Part shown: positions 43,565 to 52,639 of the stretch, piece by piece
Numbering within the stretch: the stretch's first letter is position 1
How the letters are laid out: each line of letters begins with the position of its first letter
Assembly: GCF_003820355.1 (NCBI RefSeq)
Contig: NZ_RPOK01000001.1
Location: 832,847 to 896,846 of the forward strand
DNA length: 64,000 nt
From: Paralteromonas sediminis
GTDB lineage: Bacteria; Pseudomonadota; Gammaproteobacteria; Enterobacterales; Alteromonadaceae
Direction: 5' to 3'
The notes under the pieces: model-generated
Told to the model about the DNA's origin: nothing
Seen by the model: only the letters and a program-made list of their open reading frames with translations
Database searches by the model: none
Program-made: the position numbers and the translations under genes

Positions 43565-45799
43565 TTGTCAGAACACAGTGAAATTCTTGAAAATCTCAAT
43601 ACGTTAGTTATTAAGGCCTCAAAAGAGGCTAAATTTTTATATGCAAATACCTACTGGGAAGAGCTACTGGGTATTCCTCTGCAACACATAAAACAAGTCC
43701 CTTTTTATGAGTTGATTCATCCTGCCGATATTAAGGCCACTGAAGAGGCCTTTGCCGCTGTACTGGTGCATGGCCAGCCAGTTATTGGTTTTCGTAACCG
43801 GTATCGAAAATCAACGGGTGACTATGTCTGGCTTGAATGGACGGCGCGGCTGGACTCTGAGGGAGATGTGGTTGCCTCTGCCATACCCTGTGATGAAAAA
43901 GTGGCACTCGAAGAGCACGACAAAAAAGCCTCAACATTGCTCAGGCAGTCAGAGGGCATGGCTAAAGTCGGGCACTGGAGTGTTGAGTTTGAGTCTGGCG
44001 AGTTGTTTTGGTCCGATGAAATCTATCGAATACATGGCGTAACTAAACAAAATTACACACCGACTGTCGATAGCGCTATCGCGTTCTATCACCCTGAAGA
44101 CGCGCCTCGGGTTAGTCAGTTAGTGTCAGAAGCACTGACGAAGCAAAGTGAATGGGAATTTACCTTAAGGATTATACGTGCAGACGGAGAAATACGGCAT
44201 GTGAGAAGTCAGGCGAAAATATCTAGAAACTCAAGCGGAGAGCCAACCAGCGTGTTTGGCATTTTTCAGGATATTACCGAATTCATTAAGCTCAACAGGC
44301 AAATTCAAAAACTGTCTAAAGTCGCTCAGACGCCAGCCACGGGTGTGGTGATCTGTAACAAACAAAAAGAAGTGGAGTGGGTGAACCAAGCCTTTACCAA
44401 AATCACTGGATACAGCATAGATGATGTTGCTGGTATGAACCTGGCAAGGGTGCTTCATGGTGACAAAACCGACCAAAATACCGTTGAGAAGATAAGAAAT
44501 GGCCTTGCGAAAGATGAAAATATTGATGTTGAAATTATCAATTATCACAAGTCGGGAAAGCCTTATTGGAATAATTTGATCATCTCTCCTTTGGTAGAAA
44601 ACGGCGAAACTACTCATTACATCGGTTTTCAAAATGACATAACCGAAAAGAAAACCAGAGAAGAGGAATTATTAAATGCACAAAAGGTGTCACTCGCAGG
44701 GCAAATGGCTGCGAGTATTTGTCACGACTTCAATAATATATTGAGCATTCTGGGTGCCAGTGTTGAGCTGATATCATTGAAAGATAAAGAGGGTCAATAC
44801 GCCAAACTGCTCAGTAAAGCCTCTAATGCAGTAAACAGAGGGCAGAGCATTACTCAGAAGCTGTTAAAAACTACAAAAATAAGTTCGCCTTCGTTGGAAA
44901 TTTTTAAATTGGATGACTTTTTACGTCAGGAAGCCTCCTTGTACGAAGATGTTATTCCCAGCAGTATAGATTTGCAGGTGGATTGTATGGCTGATTTATA
45001 CGTCGAGTGTGACAAAAATGCGTTTGCCGACGTGGCGCTAAATCTCATCATTAATGCGCATAAGGCGATCAGTGCATCGGGCAAAATTGCGGTGAAAACC
45101 AGACATGAGCGTCATTTTAATGCACTTAAAACCTATACCTTTTGCAAACCCAAAGTCGCAGAGGATTATTTGGTATTTTCAGTGTCTGATTCGGGCAAAG
45201 GGATAGCGCAAAGCGAGCTTAATAATATCTTTATGCCGTTTTATACATTGAGAGAGGATCATTCAGGCCACGGTCTGGGCTTGAGTTCTGTTGCCGCTTT
45301 TTGTGACAAGCACGGGTGTGGCATAACCGTAGAATCAGAACTGGATAAAGGCTCGACCTTTTCAATTTGGTTCCCTAAAGCGAAAGAACAGAAGAAGAAA
45401 ACAAAACCGCGCCATGCTAAGCCTTCAACATCATTGTCCGGTGTGCGTATTCTCTTTGTGGATGATGAGCGTGATTTGGTTGCACTGAATAAAGCGTCTC
45501 TGGAATCCCAAGGGGCCATTGTTTATGACTTTTGCGATCCCCAAGAAGCTTTGTCGTTTGCTCAAAGTAACGCAGACAATATAGACATTATTGTGTCAGA
45601 CCAAACTATGCGTGGTGGCATTCAGGGTAATGAACTCATCGATCTTATTAAACGCGTCCGAAGCGATATTCCCGCGATAATTATTACCGGCGTGTCGTCT
45701 GCCAGTGCGCTAAGCGATTGCCAGTATCCCATTTTGCAAAAGCCCGTGTCGGCCACTACTTTAAAACATGCAATTACCGACAATATCGGGTCTGTATAA
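43565..45799 (+). CDS. PAS-domain hybrid sensor histidine kinase
   Basis: A 744-residue soluble kinase without membrane helices. Three PAS domains (about 10-105, 130-245 and 250-365) are followed by a dimerisation domain with the phospho-His in AASICHDFNNILSILG (about 385), an HATPase (NLIINAHKAI, VSDSGKGIAQ, GHGLGLSSVAAFC) and a C-terminal receiver (about 628-742: ILFVDDERDLVALN, IIVSDQTM with acceptor Asp, QKPVS). The start is TTG at 43565 behind a strong AAGGGAG site. The signal is unknown; one PAS could bind a cofactor. It could be the missing H-NOX partner, but nothing proves it. Confidence 0.9.
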   Translation: MSEHSEILENLNTLVIKASKEAKFLYANTYWEELLGIPLQHIKQVPFYELIHPADIKATEEAFAAVLVHGQPVIGFRNRYRKSTGDYVWLEWTARLDSEGDVVASAIPCDEKVALEEHDKKASTLLRQSEGMAKVGHWSVEFESGELFWSDEIYRIHGVTKQNYTPTVDSAIAFYHPEDAPRVSQLVSEALTKQSEWEFTLRIIRADGEIRHVRSQAKISRNSSGEPTSVFGIFQDITEFIKLNRQIQKLSKVAQTPATGVVICNKQKEVEWVNQAFTKITGYSIDDVAGMNLARVLHGDKTDQNTVEKIRNGLAKDENIDVEIINYHKSGKPYWNNLIISPLVENGETTHYIGFQNDITEKKTREEELLNAQKVSLAGQMAASICHDFNNILSILGASVELISLKDKEGQYAKLLSKASNAVNRGQSITQKLLKTTKISSPSLEIFKLDDFLRQEASLYEDVIPSSIDLQVDCMADLYVECDKNAFADVALNLIINAHKAISASGKIAVKTRHERHFNALKTYTFCKPKVAEDYLVFSVSDSGKGIAQSELNNIFMPFYTLREDHSGHGLGLSSVAAFCDKHGCGITVESELDKGSTFSIWFPKAKEQKKKTKPRHAKPSTSLSGVRILFVDDERDLVALNKASLESQGAIVYDFCDPQEALSFAQSNADNIDIIVSDQTMRGGIQGNELIDLIKRVRSDIPAIIITGVSSASALSDCQYPILQKPVSATTLKHAITDNIGSV

Positions 45800-45825
45800 A
45801 AACGCCATATTGTCGAAACTCAATC

Positions 45826-46737
45826 TTAGAATGCATTGAACAGTGCGGGGTTGTGAACCTGAGTCAGTGTTTTAGACACATAGGTTAATGCCGACACTAA
45901 AGACGCAATTTCGTGCTTGGTATCATTACCTGCAATCACGCTTTGCAGTGATCTTGGCAGCCTATAACTGTGGTTGTTTACCAGTAACAGGTGCCGGCTA
46001 AGCTCAGCATTGATACCCATTTTTCCGCAATGCGATGTTATCCACTGCACAATCTCTTTTGGCTCAATGCGTGATGCCGGCCCTTTTTCGTAGTCAATGT
46101 TGTGGATAAACAACTTTGTTGAGCTTGTCGTTTTTAGCGCAGATTGAATATCTGGCATTAATAAAACCGGCATAATGCTGGTGAGCAAGCTGCCTGGCCC
46201 AATACAAATAAGGTCGGCGTCTTTAATGGCGTTTATACATGTCTGGGGAGCTTGCACCTCTTTATCGAGCATGAGCTGTGCAGGCATAGACGGCAGTGCA
46301 TCAATGTTGGTTTCACCCGCTATACAAGTACCATTTTGTGTAATAGCAAGAAGGTCAGCGGGATGCTCACACATAGGCAGCACGCTGGCCTGCGAACCTA
46401 TCATATTACCCATGATTTCAATCGCCTGAGAAACACTACCGGTTTGTTGATAAAGCGCCTCTAACATCAGGTTACCGGTGCAGTGTCCGCTAAGGTTTCC
46501 TAGAGATGCAAAGCGATGCGACATGGCTTCAAACACACTATCGTGATTAGATGTAGTGGCTATCAGGGCTTTTCTCAGATCGCCCCAGGCTACCGGACTA
46601 CCTGCGCTGCGCAATCTGCCACTGCAACCGCCATTGTCGGTAGTCGCCACAATGGCTGTGACCGAGGCTCCTAATTGGCACCATGCGTTTAATACAGAGC
46701 TTAACCCTTTACCACCACCAATACATACGACGTTCAT
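45826..46737 (-). CDS. YvcK/CofD-like family protein
   Basis: A 303-residue Rossmann-like protein of the YvcK/CofD superfamily: VVCIGGGKGLSSVLNAW (nucleotide-binding start), VATTDNGGCSGRLRSAG, GDLRKALIA, LSGHCTGNLMLEALY and ADLICIGPGSLLTSIMPVLL. Bacillus YvcK binds UDP-sugars and is needed for growth on gluconeogenic carbon sources and for cell shape. Here the gene lies 34 bases after the GT2-sugar transferase gene in the polysaccharide locus, so sensing UDP-sugar supply is a reasonable inference. Confidence 0.85.
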   Translation of the reverse strand: MNVVCIGGGKGLSSVLNAWCQLGASVTAIVATTDNGGCSGRLRSAGSPVAWGDLRKALIATTSNHDSVFEAMSHRFASLGNLSGHCTGNLMLEALYQQTGSVSQAIEIMGNMIGSQASVLPMCEHPADLLAITQNGTCIAGETNIDALPSMPAQLMLDKEVQAPQTCINAIKDADLICIGPGSLLTSIMPVLLMPDIQSALKTTSSTKLFIHNIDYEKGPASRIEPKEIVQWITSHCGKMGINAELSRHLLLVNNHSYRLPRSLQSVIAGNDTKHEIASLVSALTYVSKTLTQVHNPALFNAF

Positions 46738-46771
46738 AGATGATTCTCCTCATAACAGGCAATGCGATGCA

Positions 46772-48601
46772 CTACTGACCTTTTTTACTTATCACGACTA
46801 CTAGGGTTGATAGGGCTATTTTTAAATCCATCAGGAGCCATGTGATTGGACGATACAGTGACATGGAATAGCTAAAATCCAACCCAACTTTAGCCCTAAC
46901 ATCTTCAATATCAGTGTCATAACCCAAGGTAACCTGAGCCAGTCCTGATATCCCGGGCAGCACACCATAGGTACGTTCTGCATAAAAGGGGATAGCGTCG
47001 ATTAGGTTTTTGTAGAACACCGGACGTTCTGGACGAGGACCAATCAGTGACATTTCACCCTTTAGCACATTGATAAACTGAGGCAGTTCATCCAGGCGCG
47101 TTTTTCTTAGAAACAAGCCCACCTTAGTGATCCTAGGGTCCTGTTTGCTCGCCCATACAGCGCCAGACACCTTTTCTGCGTTATGCGTCATGGTTCTAAA
47201 TTTTAAAATGCTGAATAATTCTGTGTAGTTAGGATGGGCTCTCCCAACACGGGTCTGCTTGTAAATGACAGGGCCAGCGCTATCTACCTTTATGGCCAGT
47301 GCAATGATTGGAAATAAAGGTAATGTAAGCAACAAACCCAGTGTGGCAAAGACGAGATCAAACATGCGTTTACCCATATGGGTGAGCCACAAGCTATTTC
47401 TTCCTGCCTGCACATTCACATTAGCGCGACGCCAGGGATCATGTTTCTTAACAGAAATGTAATGCAAAGCGCCTCTAAGGCCTGCGTAATAGCCAGACAA
47501 AATATAGTTAAGCGTTTTGACGAGTTTGTTGCCTACTAATCTGTGTGTAACCTGACTATACACGGCCAGTCCATAAAGAAGCGTTTGTCCCACCGCAGCT
47601 AGCGCGAAAAACGGATGGGTAGCAGAAAGTGCAACTGCTCCGAAATAAGCTATGATCATTAAAAATGGCATCATCACACGCAGTGCTTTTCCGGATGCAA
47701 AAGCAAATGCCACGCCTTTATATTTGGGTGACAGTATCGATTTCAGTCTTAACAGCTGCTGTAGATTGCCCGCTGAAATCCGCAGGCGTCGGTTTTTATC
47801 TAAGTTGTCATTGGACTTTTCCAGCTCTAATGCGTGAATACGGTTGTCTTGAGCTGCGATATAGCCCTTAGCGACTATCTTCATGGGCAACACAAAGTCA
47901 TCATTAATGATATCGTGGTCGAGTGGCTCAAAAAGGTCCCGGCGAAATATATAAAACGCACCATGAGCACCGAGTGCTGAACCTAGCAATGCTTCTCTTG
48001 CTTTTATGTCGCACTGGTATTTCCAGTAATTTTCCTCACCAATGGAGCCCGGTTCCAACAGCCGATAGTAGCTGTTGAGGACGCCGACTCTGGGATCTTC
48101 AAAGTGCGCGGCAGCAATCAACAGAGCATCTACTGAGATAAGTGCAGATACATCACTTAATGCTACAAGATCTGCTTGTGTTCGCGAAACCACATCATTG
48201 AGAACGGCTACCTTTCCGCGGTTTTCTGTGAATTCAAGCACGGTAATATTAAGCTCGGTACACAAGGGTTGAGCTGCACACTCTCTGGCAATTTGTGCGG
48301 TGTTGTCGGTGCAACCATCACAGGCCAATACCACCTGTAGCTTGTCACTGGGGTAATCAAGAAACGCAAGATTGGTTATTTTGTCGGATACCCACTGCGC
48401 TTCATTGAACGCCGGAATAACAATGCAAATACTCGGCACATGCTCGTTACTGTCAGAACAGTAGTTTCTGGGCTGAAAAGGTAGCGGCTCGCTGTTTTTT
48501 ACCTTGGCAACCAGTTTTAAAATGATGGGGTAACCAATGTGGTGATAAATTACTAAAAATATACTTAGCGTAGTAATGAACAACAGTAATGAATGAAACA
48601 T
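46772..48601 (-). CDS. Fusion of GT2 glycosyltransferase and polyprenyl-phosphate sugar transferase
   Basis: A 609-residue two-part membrane enzyme. The N-terminal half has a membrane helix (about 5-22), a family 2 glycosyltransferase domain (about 55-290: CIVIPAFNEAQWV, VLACDGCTDNT, NRGKVAVLND, INDDFVLPMKIV) and further helices to about 370. The C-terminal half (about 410-609) is a bacterial sugar transferase like the catalytic part of WbaP or EpsL: KRMFDLVFATLGLLL, ILKFRTM, RKTRLDELPQ, LIGPRPERP and GISGLAQV. Normally these are separate proteins; the sugar transferase starts the repeat unit on undecaprenyl phosphate. Fused, it could add the first two sugars. It is followed by the YvcK-like gene and preceded by a GT4 gene 1 base away. 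Confidence 0.88.
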   Translation of the reverse strand: MFHSLLLFITTLSIFLVIYHHIGYPIILKLVAKVKNSEPLPFQPRNYCSDSNEHVPSICIVIPAFNEAQWVSDKITNLAFLDYPSDKLQVVLACDGCTDNTAQIARECAAQPLCTELNITVLEFTENRGKVAVLNDVVSRTQADLVALSDVSALISVDALLIAAAHFEDPRVGVLNSYYRLLEPGSIGEENYWKYQCDIKAREALLGSALGAHGAFYIFRRDLFEPLDHDIINDDFVLPMKIVAKGYIAAQDNRIHALELEKSNDNLDKNRRLRISAGNLQQLLRLKSILSPKYKGVAFAFASGKALRVMMPFLMIIAYFGAVALSATHPFFALAAVGQTLLYGLAVYSQVTHRLVGNKLVKTLNYILSGYYAGLRGALHYISVKKHDPWRRANVNVQAGRNSLWLTHMGKRMFDLVFATLGLLLTLPLFPIIALAIKVDSAGPVIYKQTRVGRAHPNYTELFSILKFRTMTHNAEKVSGAVWASKQDPRITKVGLFLRKTRLDELPQFINVLKGEMSLIGPRPERPVFYKNLIDAIPFYAERTYGVLPGISGLAQVTLGYDTDIEDVRAKVGLDFSYSMSLYRPITWLLMDLKIALSTLVVVISKKGQ

Positions 48602-48602
48602 A

Positions 48603-49736
48603 TTAAATGCCTCCTCTTAGCTGTGCGTAGGCGGCGTGCATGCGGCGTGCGTCACCGCACTCTTCAACAAAGTCTCTGGGCGTGATTCGCAAATTTGCGT
48701 AACAACACCAGGCTAGCGCTTTGGCCATATGGGCAGGGGATTCGGGGTGTAGAAGTGTGCCTGTGAGCGGGCACAATGACTCTCGCGCTCCGCCCACATC
48801 GGTAACCGCAGTGGGTATACCACATGCTTGGGCTTCTAATGATGACAGTGGATAACCTTCAGCGCGTGAGGGCAGGCTAAACACATCAAGCGCACGGTAA
48901 AAATTGGGCATATCCTCAACCAAACCAAGAAAGTGTATCCGGTCAGCTAACCCCAACTGTTTGGCTTTTTGCATTAACGCTTGGCGCTGACTTCCGTCGC
49001 CCGCCAATGCGAGGTGAATATTGCGTGGCATTGCGCTGAGCGCATCGATTAAGAGGTCCTGGCCTTTCACCCATTCCAGTCTGCCCGCACAGCCAATGAC
49101 CTTTTTATCCAAGGGTAAATTCATCGCCTGACGTGCTGCAGTTCTGTCGCCTGGGCAAAAACGAGAGATATCAATGCCGTTATATATGACGTGATCGGGT
49201 GAAAGACCTAAGTATTTCTCCATGTTTCTGGCCACCAATTTGGCGTCAGCAACCAGTACGGGCTTTACCAGTCTAATAACCAGCTTTTGCAACAAACGGC
49301 GGCGCGGAGCAGTTAGATGCCAGCCATCGTGCTCGGTGTGGATAATAGTGTCAATATTCGCCAGCCTTGCTGCAATACCTGCGTAAAGAAGCGGACCGAT
49401 ATGATGAGTATGTACAGCACGCACGCCATTTTTTTTGAATAGCTTATACAGCTTTAGGATAAGACTTGGTTTCCAACCTTGACCTTTATTAAGAAACGTT
49501 AAGTGGCCATCGAATGTGTTTAGTCGTGGCCAGTGCAACAACGCATTATGCCTGTCTCCCTCTAGGCTTATCAGACAAGTAGCGTCTTTATCCGGGGTCG
49601 CATTGGCTAAATCAAGTGCCATGGTTTCAATGCCACCGGGCCTTAAATGCTGAATAACTTGTGCCACAGAGCATGCAGGGTGAGCGTTCTGTTTGCTTGT
49701 CATGCGCTTATTCATTGTTGAGTCGATTAACGTCAT
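48603..49736 (-). CDS. GT4 glycosyltransferase
   Basis: A family 4 transferase of 377 residues using the GT-B fold: QVIQHLRPGGIETMALDLAN at the start, HTHHIGPLLYAGIAARL, VIGCAGRLEWVKGQDLLIDAL, FLGLVEDMPNFYRALDVFSLPSRAEGYPLSSLEAQACG in the donor site. I chose ATG 49736, which has AGAGG eight bases upstream. Earlier in-frame starts at 49808 and 49766 fall in a terminator and in or before a sigma-54 promoter, so they are unlikely. First gene of the unit that continues into the fusion enzyme and YvcK-like gene. Confidence 0.9.
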   Translation of the reverse strand: MTLIDSTMNKRMTSKQNAHPACSVAQVIQHLRPGGIETMALDLANATPDKDATCLISLEGDRHNALLHWPRLNTFDGHLTFLNKGQGWKPSLILKLYKLFKKNGVRAVHTHHIGPLLYAGIAARLANIDTIIHTEHDGWHLTAPRRRLLQKLVIRLVKPVLVADAKLVARNMEKYLGLSPDHVIYNGIDISRFCPGDRTAARQAMNLPLDKKVIGCAGRLEWVKGQDLLIDALSAMPRNIHLALAGDGSQRQALMQKAKQLGLADRIHFLGLVEDMPNFYRALDVFSLPSRAEGYPLSSLEAQACGIPTAVTDVGGARESLCPLTGTLLHPESPAHMAKALAWCCYANLRITPRDFVEECGDARRMHAAYAQLRGGI

Positions 49737-49769
49737 AGTTGATGCCTCTGTTACTTGTAAGGACATATT

Positions 49770-49785
49770 GCATCTCGTGTGCCAA
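49770..49785 (-). promoter_or_regulatory. Sigma-54 promoter of the GT4-fusion-YvcK unit
   Basis: On the minus strand TTGGCAC-ACGAG-ATGC, one mismatch from TGGCAC-N5-TTGC with GG and GC exactly spaced. It follows directly after a terminator and would start transcription near 49758, before the preferred ATG at 49736. Confidence 0.7.
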
Positions 49786-49789
49786 AAAT

Positions 49790-49825
49790 AAAAACCCTTT
49801 AAAAACATTGTCTTAAAGGGTTTTT
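49790..49825 (-). terminator. Terminator after the Wzz-like gene (bidirectional)
   Basis: A perfect 13 bp stem AAAAACCCTTTAA/TTAAAGGGTTTTT with a 10-base loop, rich in T on both strands. On the minus strand TTTTTATTTTT follows. A smaller hairpin CGCATT/AATGCG lies at 49838-49853. Confidence 0.85.
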
Positions 49826-49877
49826 GTTTTCTGTTTTCGCATTTTGCAATGCGTTTGGTTTTTCAAAATAAGAGGTG

Positions 49878-51308
49878 CTAGCTGCTCCAGTGGGGAAGGC
49901 GTGTAATAACAGGGGCGTTGGCAAGTAGCGCCAGCTGGCTTTTACGGCGAACGGTACTGTCACTGAGTTCTGCGATGACTGCTAGTCCAATCCCCAAAAA
50001 CAATCCGCCAAAAATCCCTGCGATAATGAAAATGAACACTGGCAGGTTTGTTGGTCCGGACGGAGTAAATGGGCGATCAATAAGTTTAATACGCTTTTCT
50101 CTTTCAAATAATCCCAAGGACCCGGTAAGTCTGGCCATCTCATGACGTTCTAATAAGTTTTCGTAAAGCTTTCGTTTTACTTTCAGGTCGCGCTCCAGTT
50201 TGGTCAGTTGCTGCTCTTTTTCGCCGAGTTGTGATATTTGGCTTTGCAGGTGCTCGATACTGCTAGTTAACGACAGCACTTCTTCACTGAGTGAATCTAC
50301 TTTGCCACGTGTGGCTTGCAGGCTTTCCAGTTGAGATACCAGTAAGGGCTGGGTGTTTTGGTCAGCAGACAATGTGGTATTACTGGCAATGGCCCATAAT
50401 TTATCTGGGTCCATGTCTGTACTTTGTGTATCACTGATCACTTTCGCCCGCTCGCTTTCCAGCCTGTTTAATGTGCGTTGCGCTGATTGTACTTTGCTGT
50501 GTTTGTCAGTGTATCTAGCTAACAGCAAGGCAAGTTCGCCACGGATTCTAACAATCTGCTCTTCCAATCTACTCAACACAGGGTTGGTTTTTGATAATTG
50601 CTCACCAATACCGCCCAGATTCTTTTTAGCACCAGCCAATAATGCCTGACGTTCGGTTAGACGTTGTTTGAGTTCTGCCAATCGGCTCACGGTACTGCTA
50701 TGCAATTCTGGTAACTGCGCCGCATTTTCACTTCTAAATCGCGCTAATGCTGTTTCAGCGGCCTCGAGTTCTTGTCGGCGCACTTCCAAATTTTCCACTA
50801 AAAACGCGGTGGAGTCTGTCATAGAAGAGCGCTCTGGGGCCATTAATTGCTCAACAAAGTGGTGTGTCACCGACTCCAGCATGTCTTTCATTCCCTCGGG
50901 ACGTGAGGCTTTGTAGTCAATGCGGATCAGATCTTTGCCGGGGATTTTCATCGTCAGTGAAGAAGACAGCTTATTGATGATCCTGTCTCTTTCTGCTGGT
51001 GACGTGTTCTCATTCACCAGACCTTGGCTCTCGGCGACACCATTTAAAATAAAACGACTGTGTAGCAAGGTGTCCAACGCGGCCATGCGTTCTTTGATCA
51101 TGGCGGAAACCGCCAGATCTTCTAAAAAGGGGTTCATCTTAGCGGTTTCCTGCACCAGCATAGTGGTGTGAGAAGCATAGTTCTTTGGGCTTAACATACC
51201 GATGGCTAATCCGACAAAGGGCAAAATAAAAATCGGTACAACAATGAGATAGCGGCGTCGCCACGCGCCGTCAATGGCCACATATAATCGATGACTAAAC
51301 AACTTCAT
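49878..51308 (-). CDS. Wzz/GumC-type polysaccharide co-polymerase
   Basis: Controls chain length of the exported polymer in the inner membrane. A membrane helix (about 20-40) is followed by a large periplasmic region with long coiled coils (about 165-390: LEVRRQELEAAETALARFR, LSEEVLSLTSSIEHLQSQ), a GNVR-type segment (ERDLKVKRKLYENLLERHEMARL), a proline-rich loop (IDRPFTPSGPTNLP) and a second helix (about 428-452). No kinase domain is attached; a separate CpsD-like protein is encoded at 62682. The ATG at 51308 overlaps the previous stop (ATGA), so the GTG 45 bases earlier is rejected. Length 476. Confidence 0.9.
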   Translation of the reverse strand: MKLFSHRLYVAIDGAWRRRYLIVVPIFILPFVGLAIGMLSPKNYASHTTMLVQETAKMNPFLEDLAVSAMIKERMAALDTLLHSRFILNGVAESQGLVNENTSPAERDRIINKLSSSLTMKIPGKDLIRIDYKASRPEGMKDMLESVTHHFVEQLMAPERSSMTDSTAFLVENLEVRRQELEAAETALARFRSENAAQLPELHSSTVSRLAELKQRLTERQALLAGAKKNLGGIGEQLSKTNPVLSRLEEQIVRIRGELALLLARYTDKHSKVQSAQRTLNRLESERAKVISDTQSTDMDPDKLWAIASNTTLSADQNTQPLLVSQLESLQATRGKVDSLSEEVLSLTSSIEHLQSQISQLGEKEQQLTKLERDLKVKRKLYENLLERHEMARLTGSLGLFEREKRIKLIDRPFTPSGPTNLPVFIFIIAGIFGGLFLGIGLAVIAELSDSTVRRKSQLALLANAPVITRLPHWSS

Positions 51309-52432
51309 AGTGCTTCCAGCCATCCAGAGACTAGTGCCGCCCTTGCTGACCAATCGTGCTCAGACACGCTCAGCGTTTGCTGATAATTCCGCGTTTTGTG
51401 TTTGTATTTGTCCAATGCTGCTAAAAATTGGTCGGCTGTTGCGACTTTTTCTACATAGTCTAAATAAGGCGACAGTGCAGGGAATGCCGTACTGATAACC
51501 GGGGTGCCCGTTGCAAGGTATTCCCGCAGTTTTAACGGATTACATGCTCTGATTTGTGCATTGTCGCGAAACGGCAACAAACTGACATTCCAGTGCTGAC
51601 TGTATCCAGGTAGTGAGTGGTGAGCGCGTTCGCCTAAAAAATGGGTGTTCTCCAATTGAGCAAGTTGGCTGATATCTACGCTGGGTTTACCAATAAAAAC
51701 AAAATGCCAGTTAGGTCGCTGAGCGATTACCGCCTTTAAAAGCTCCAAGTCTATCCATGCCGATAGACTACCGTAGAAACCCGCGATAGGTCTGCCGTCA
51801 TTGGGCAGGTCTGCCGCTCGCTTAGTGGGCGTTGAGAACAGCTGATAATCAACACCGTGGGTGAGTACTTGAGTGTGCGAACCTGTGTGTTTTTCTGCCA
51901 GTTTTTCACTGGCAGTAATAACTAGGTTGGCTGATTTTACTAACTCTTGTTCACGTTGACTGACAATAGTGTGATCTACCCCTGCAAGCGCTGAAAAGTC
52001 ATCACCACAATAGTAAACTAGCCCTCGATCACCAAGTTTCCCAGCCAGATCTACAGCGGTAGGGAGAGACGTCCACAGAACGGGGTCGCAAATACCATGT
52101 TGCTTCATGAGTGCTTTTAGTTGCCACTGGAGCAGTTTATATGCCAAGGCTCTCTCCCATTGGTAGCGTGGCACGGGTAAGGAGATGGGGTTAACAATTA
52201 ATGTCGGACAAGGGCCTTGGTAGCTTGGTTTTACAGTGCTTTTTCCAAATGCTAACAGCTTGTGCCAAAGGCGTTTTATATCGTGTTTGCTCAACTTCGG
52301 ACGGCGCAAACCAATAGAATTGACCCATAAGACTTTGCGTGTTTTTGCCAAGTGAGAAATAAGATGTTGCGTACTGCTGGGCAATCCGCCCCAGTCTTCA
52401 CCAAAAACAATCAGATCCCGTTGCATAATCAT
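51305..52432 (-). CDS. GT4-like glycosyltransferase (TuaH-like)
   Basis: A 375-residue GT-B type transferase: DLIVFGEDWGGLPSSTQHLISHLAK at the start, LVYYCGDDFSALAGVD, ITASEKLAEKH, GFYGSLSAWIDLELLKAV and LPFRDNAQIRACNPLKLREYLATGTPVISTAFP at the donor end. The opening is like transferases of teichuronic-acid-type clusters. It overlaps the co-polymerase gene by 4 bases and probably forms a unit with it. Sugar specificity unknown. Confidence 0.87.
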   Translation of the reverse strand: MIMQRDLIVFGEDWGGLPSSTQHLISHLAKTRKVLWVNSIGLRRPKLSKHDIKRLWHKLLAFGKSTVKPSYQGPCPTLIVNPISLPVPRYQWERALAYKLLQWQLKALMKQHGICDPVLWTSLPTAVDLAGKLGDRGLVYYCGDDFSALAGVDHTIVSQREQELVKSANLVITASEKLAEKHTGSHTQVLTHGVDYQLFSTPTKRAADLPNDGRPIAGFYGSLSAWIDLELLKAVIAQRPNWHFVFIGKPSVDISQLAQLENTHFLGERAHHSLPGYSQHWNVSLLPFRDNAQIRACNPLKLREYLATGTPVISTAFPALSPYLDYVEKVATADQFLAALDKYKHKTRNYQQTLSVSEHDWSARAALVSGWLEAL

Positions 52433-52499
52433 TCCACCTTTTAATAGTTTGGCCAGAAGTTAGGTATTCGCTTTCTCGCCTTCCTTTACTCCCGTTACA

Positions 52500-52514
52500 G
52501 CAGAAAACGGGCCA
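52500..52514 (-). promoter_or_regulatory. Weak sigma-54-like promoter
   Basis: On the minus strand TTGGCCC-GTTTT-CTGC keeps the GG and GC at the right spacing but differs at two other positions from the consensus. It lies about 70 bases before the TuaH-like gene and could drive that gene and the co-polymerase. Confidence 0.3.
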
Positions 52515-52584
52515 ATACATTATTCTTTATGTAAAACAATGCGTTACTTTATTTAAGGGTGGGCGTGTTCGGTGTTGTTAGCTG

Positions 52585-52619
52585 GGTTTTTGCAAATCGT
52601 GAATCAATTTGCAAAAACC
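52585..52619 (-). terminator. Long palindrome, probable terminator
   Basis: Perfect 13 bp inverted repeat GGTTTTTGCAAAT/ATTTGCAAAAACC with a 9-base centre, 21 bases past the end of the glycosyltransferase gene at 52640. The stem itself contains five T, but only CCAGC follows on the minus strand. It may instead be an operator. Confidence 0.5.
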
Positions 52620-52639
52620 GTCTAAGGCGCGAAATGCGT

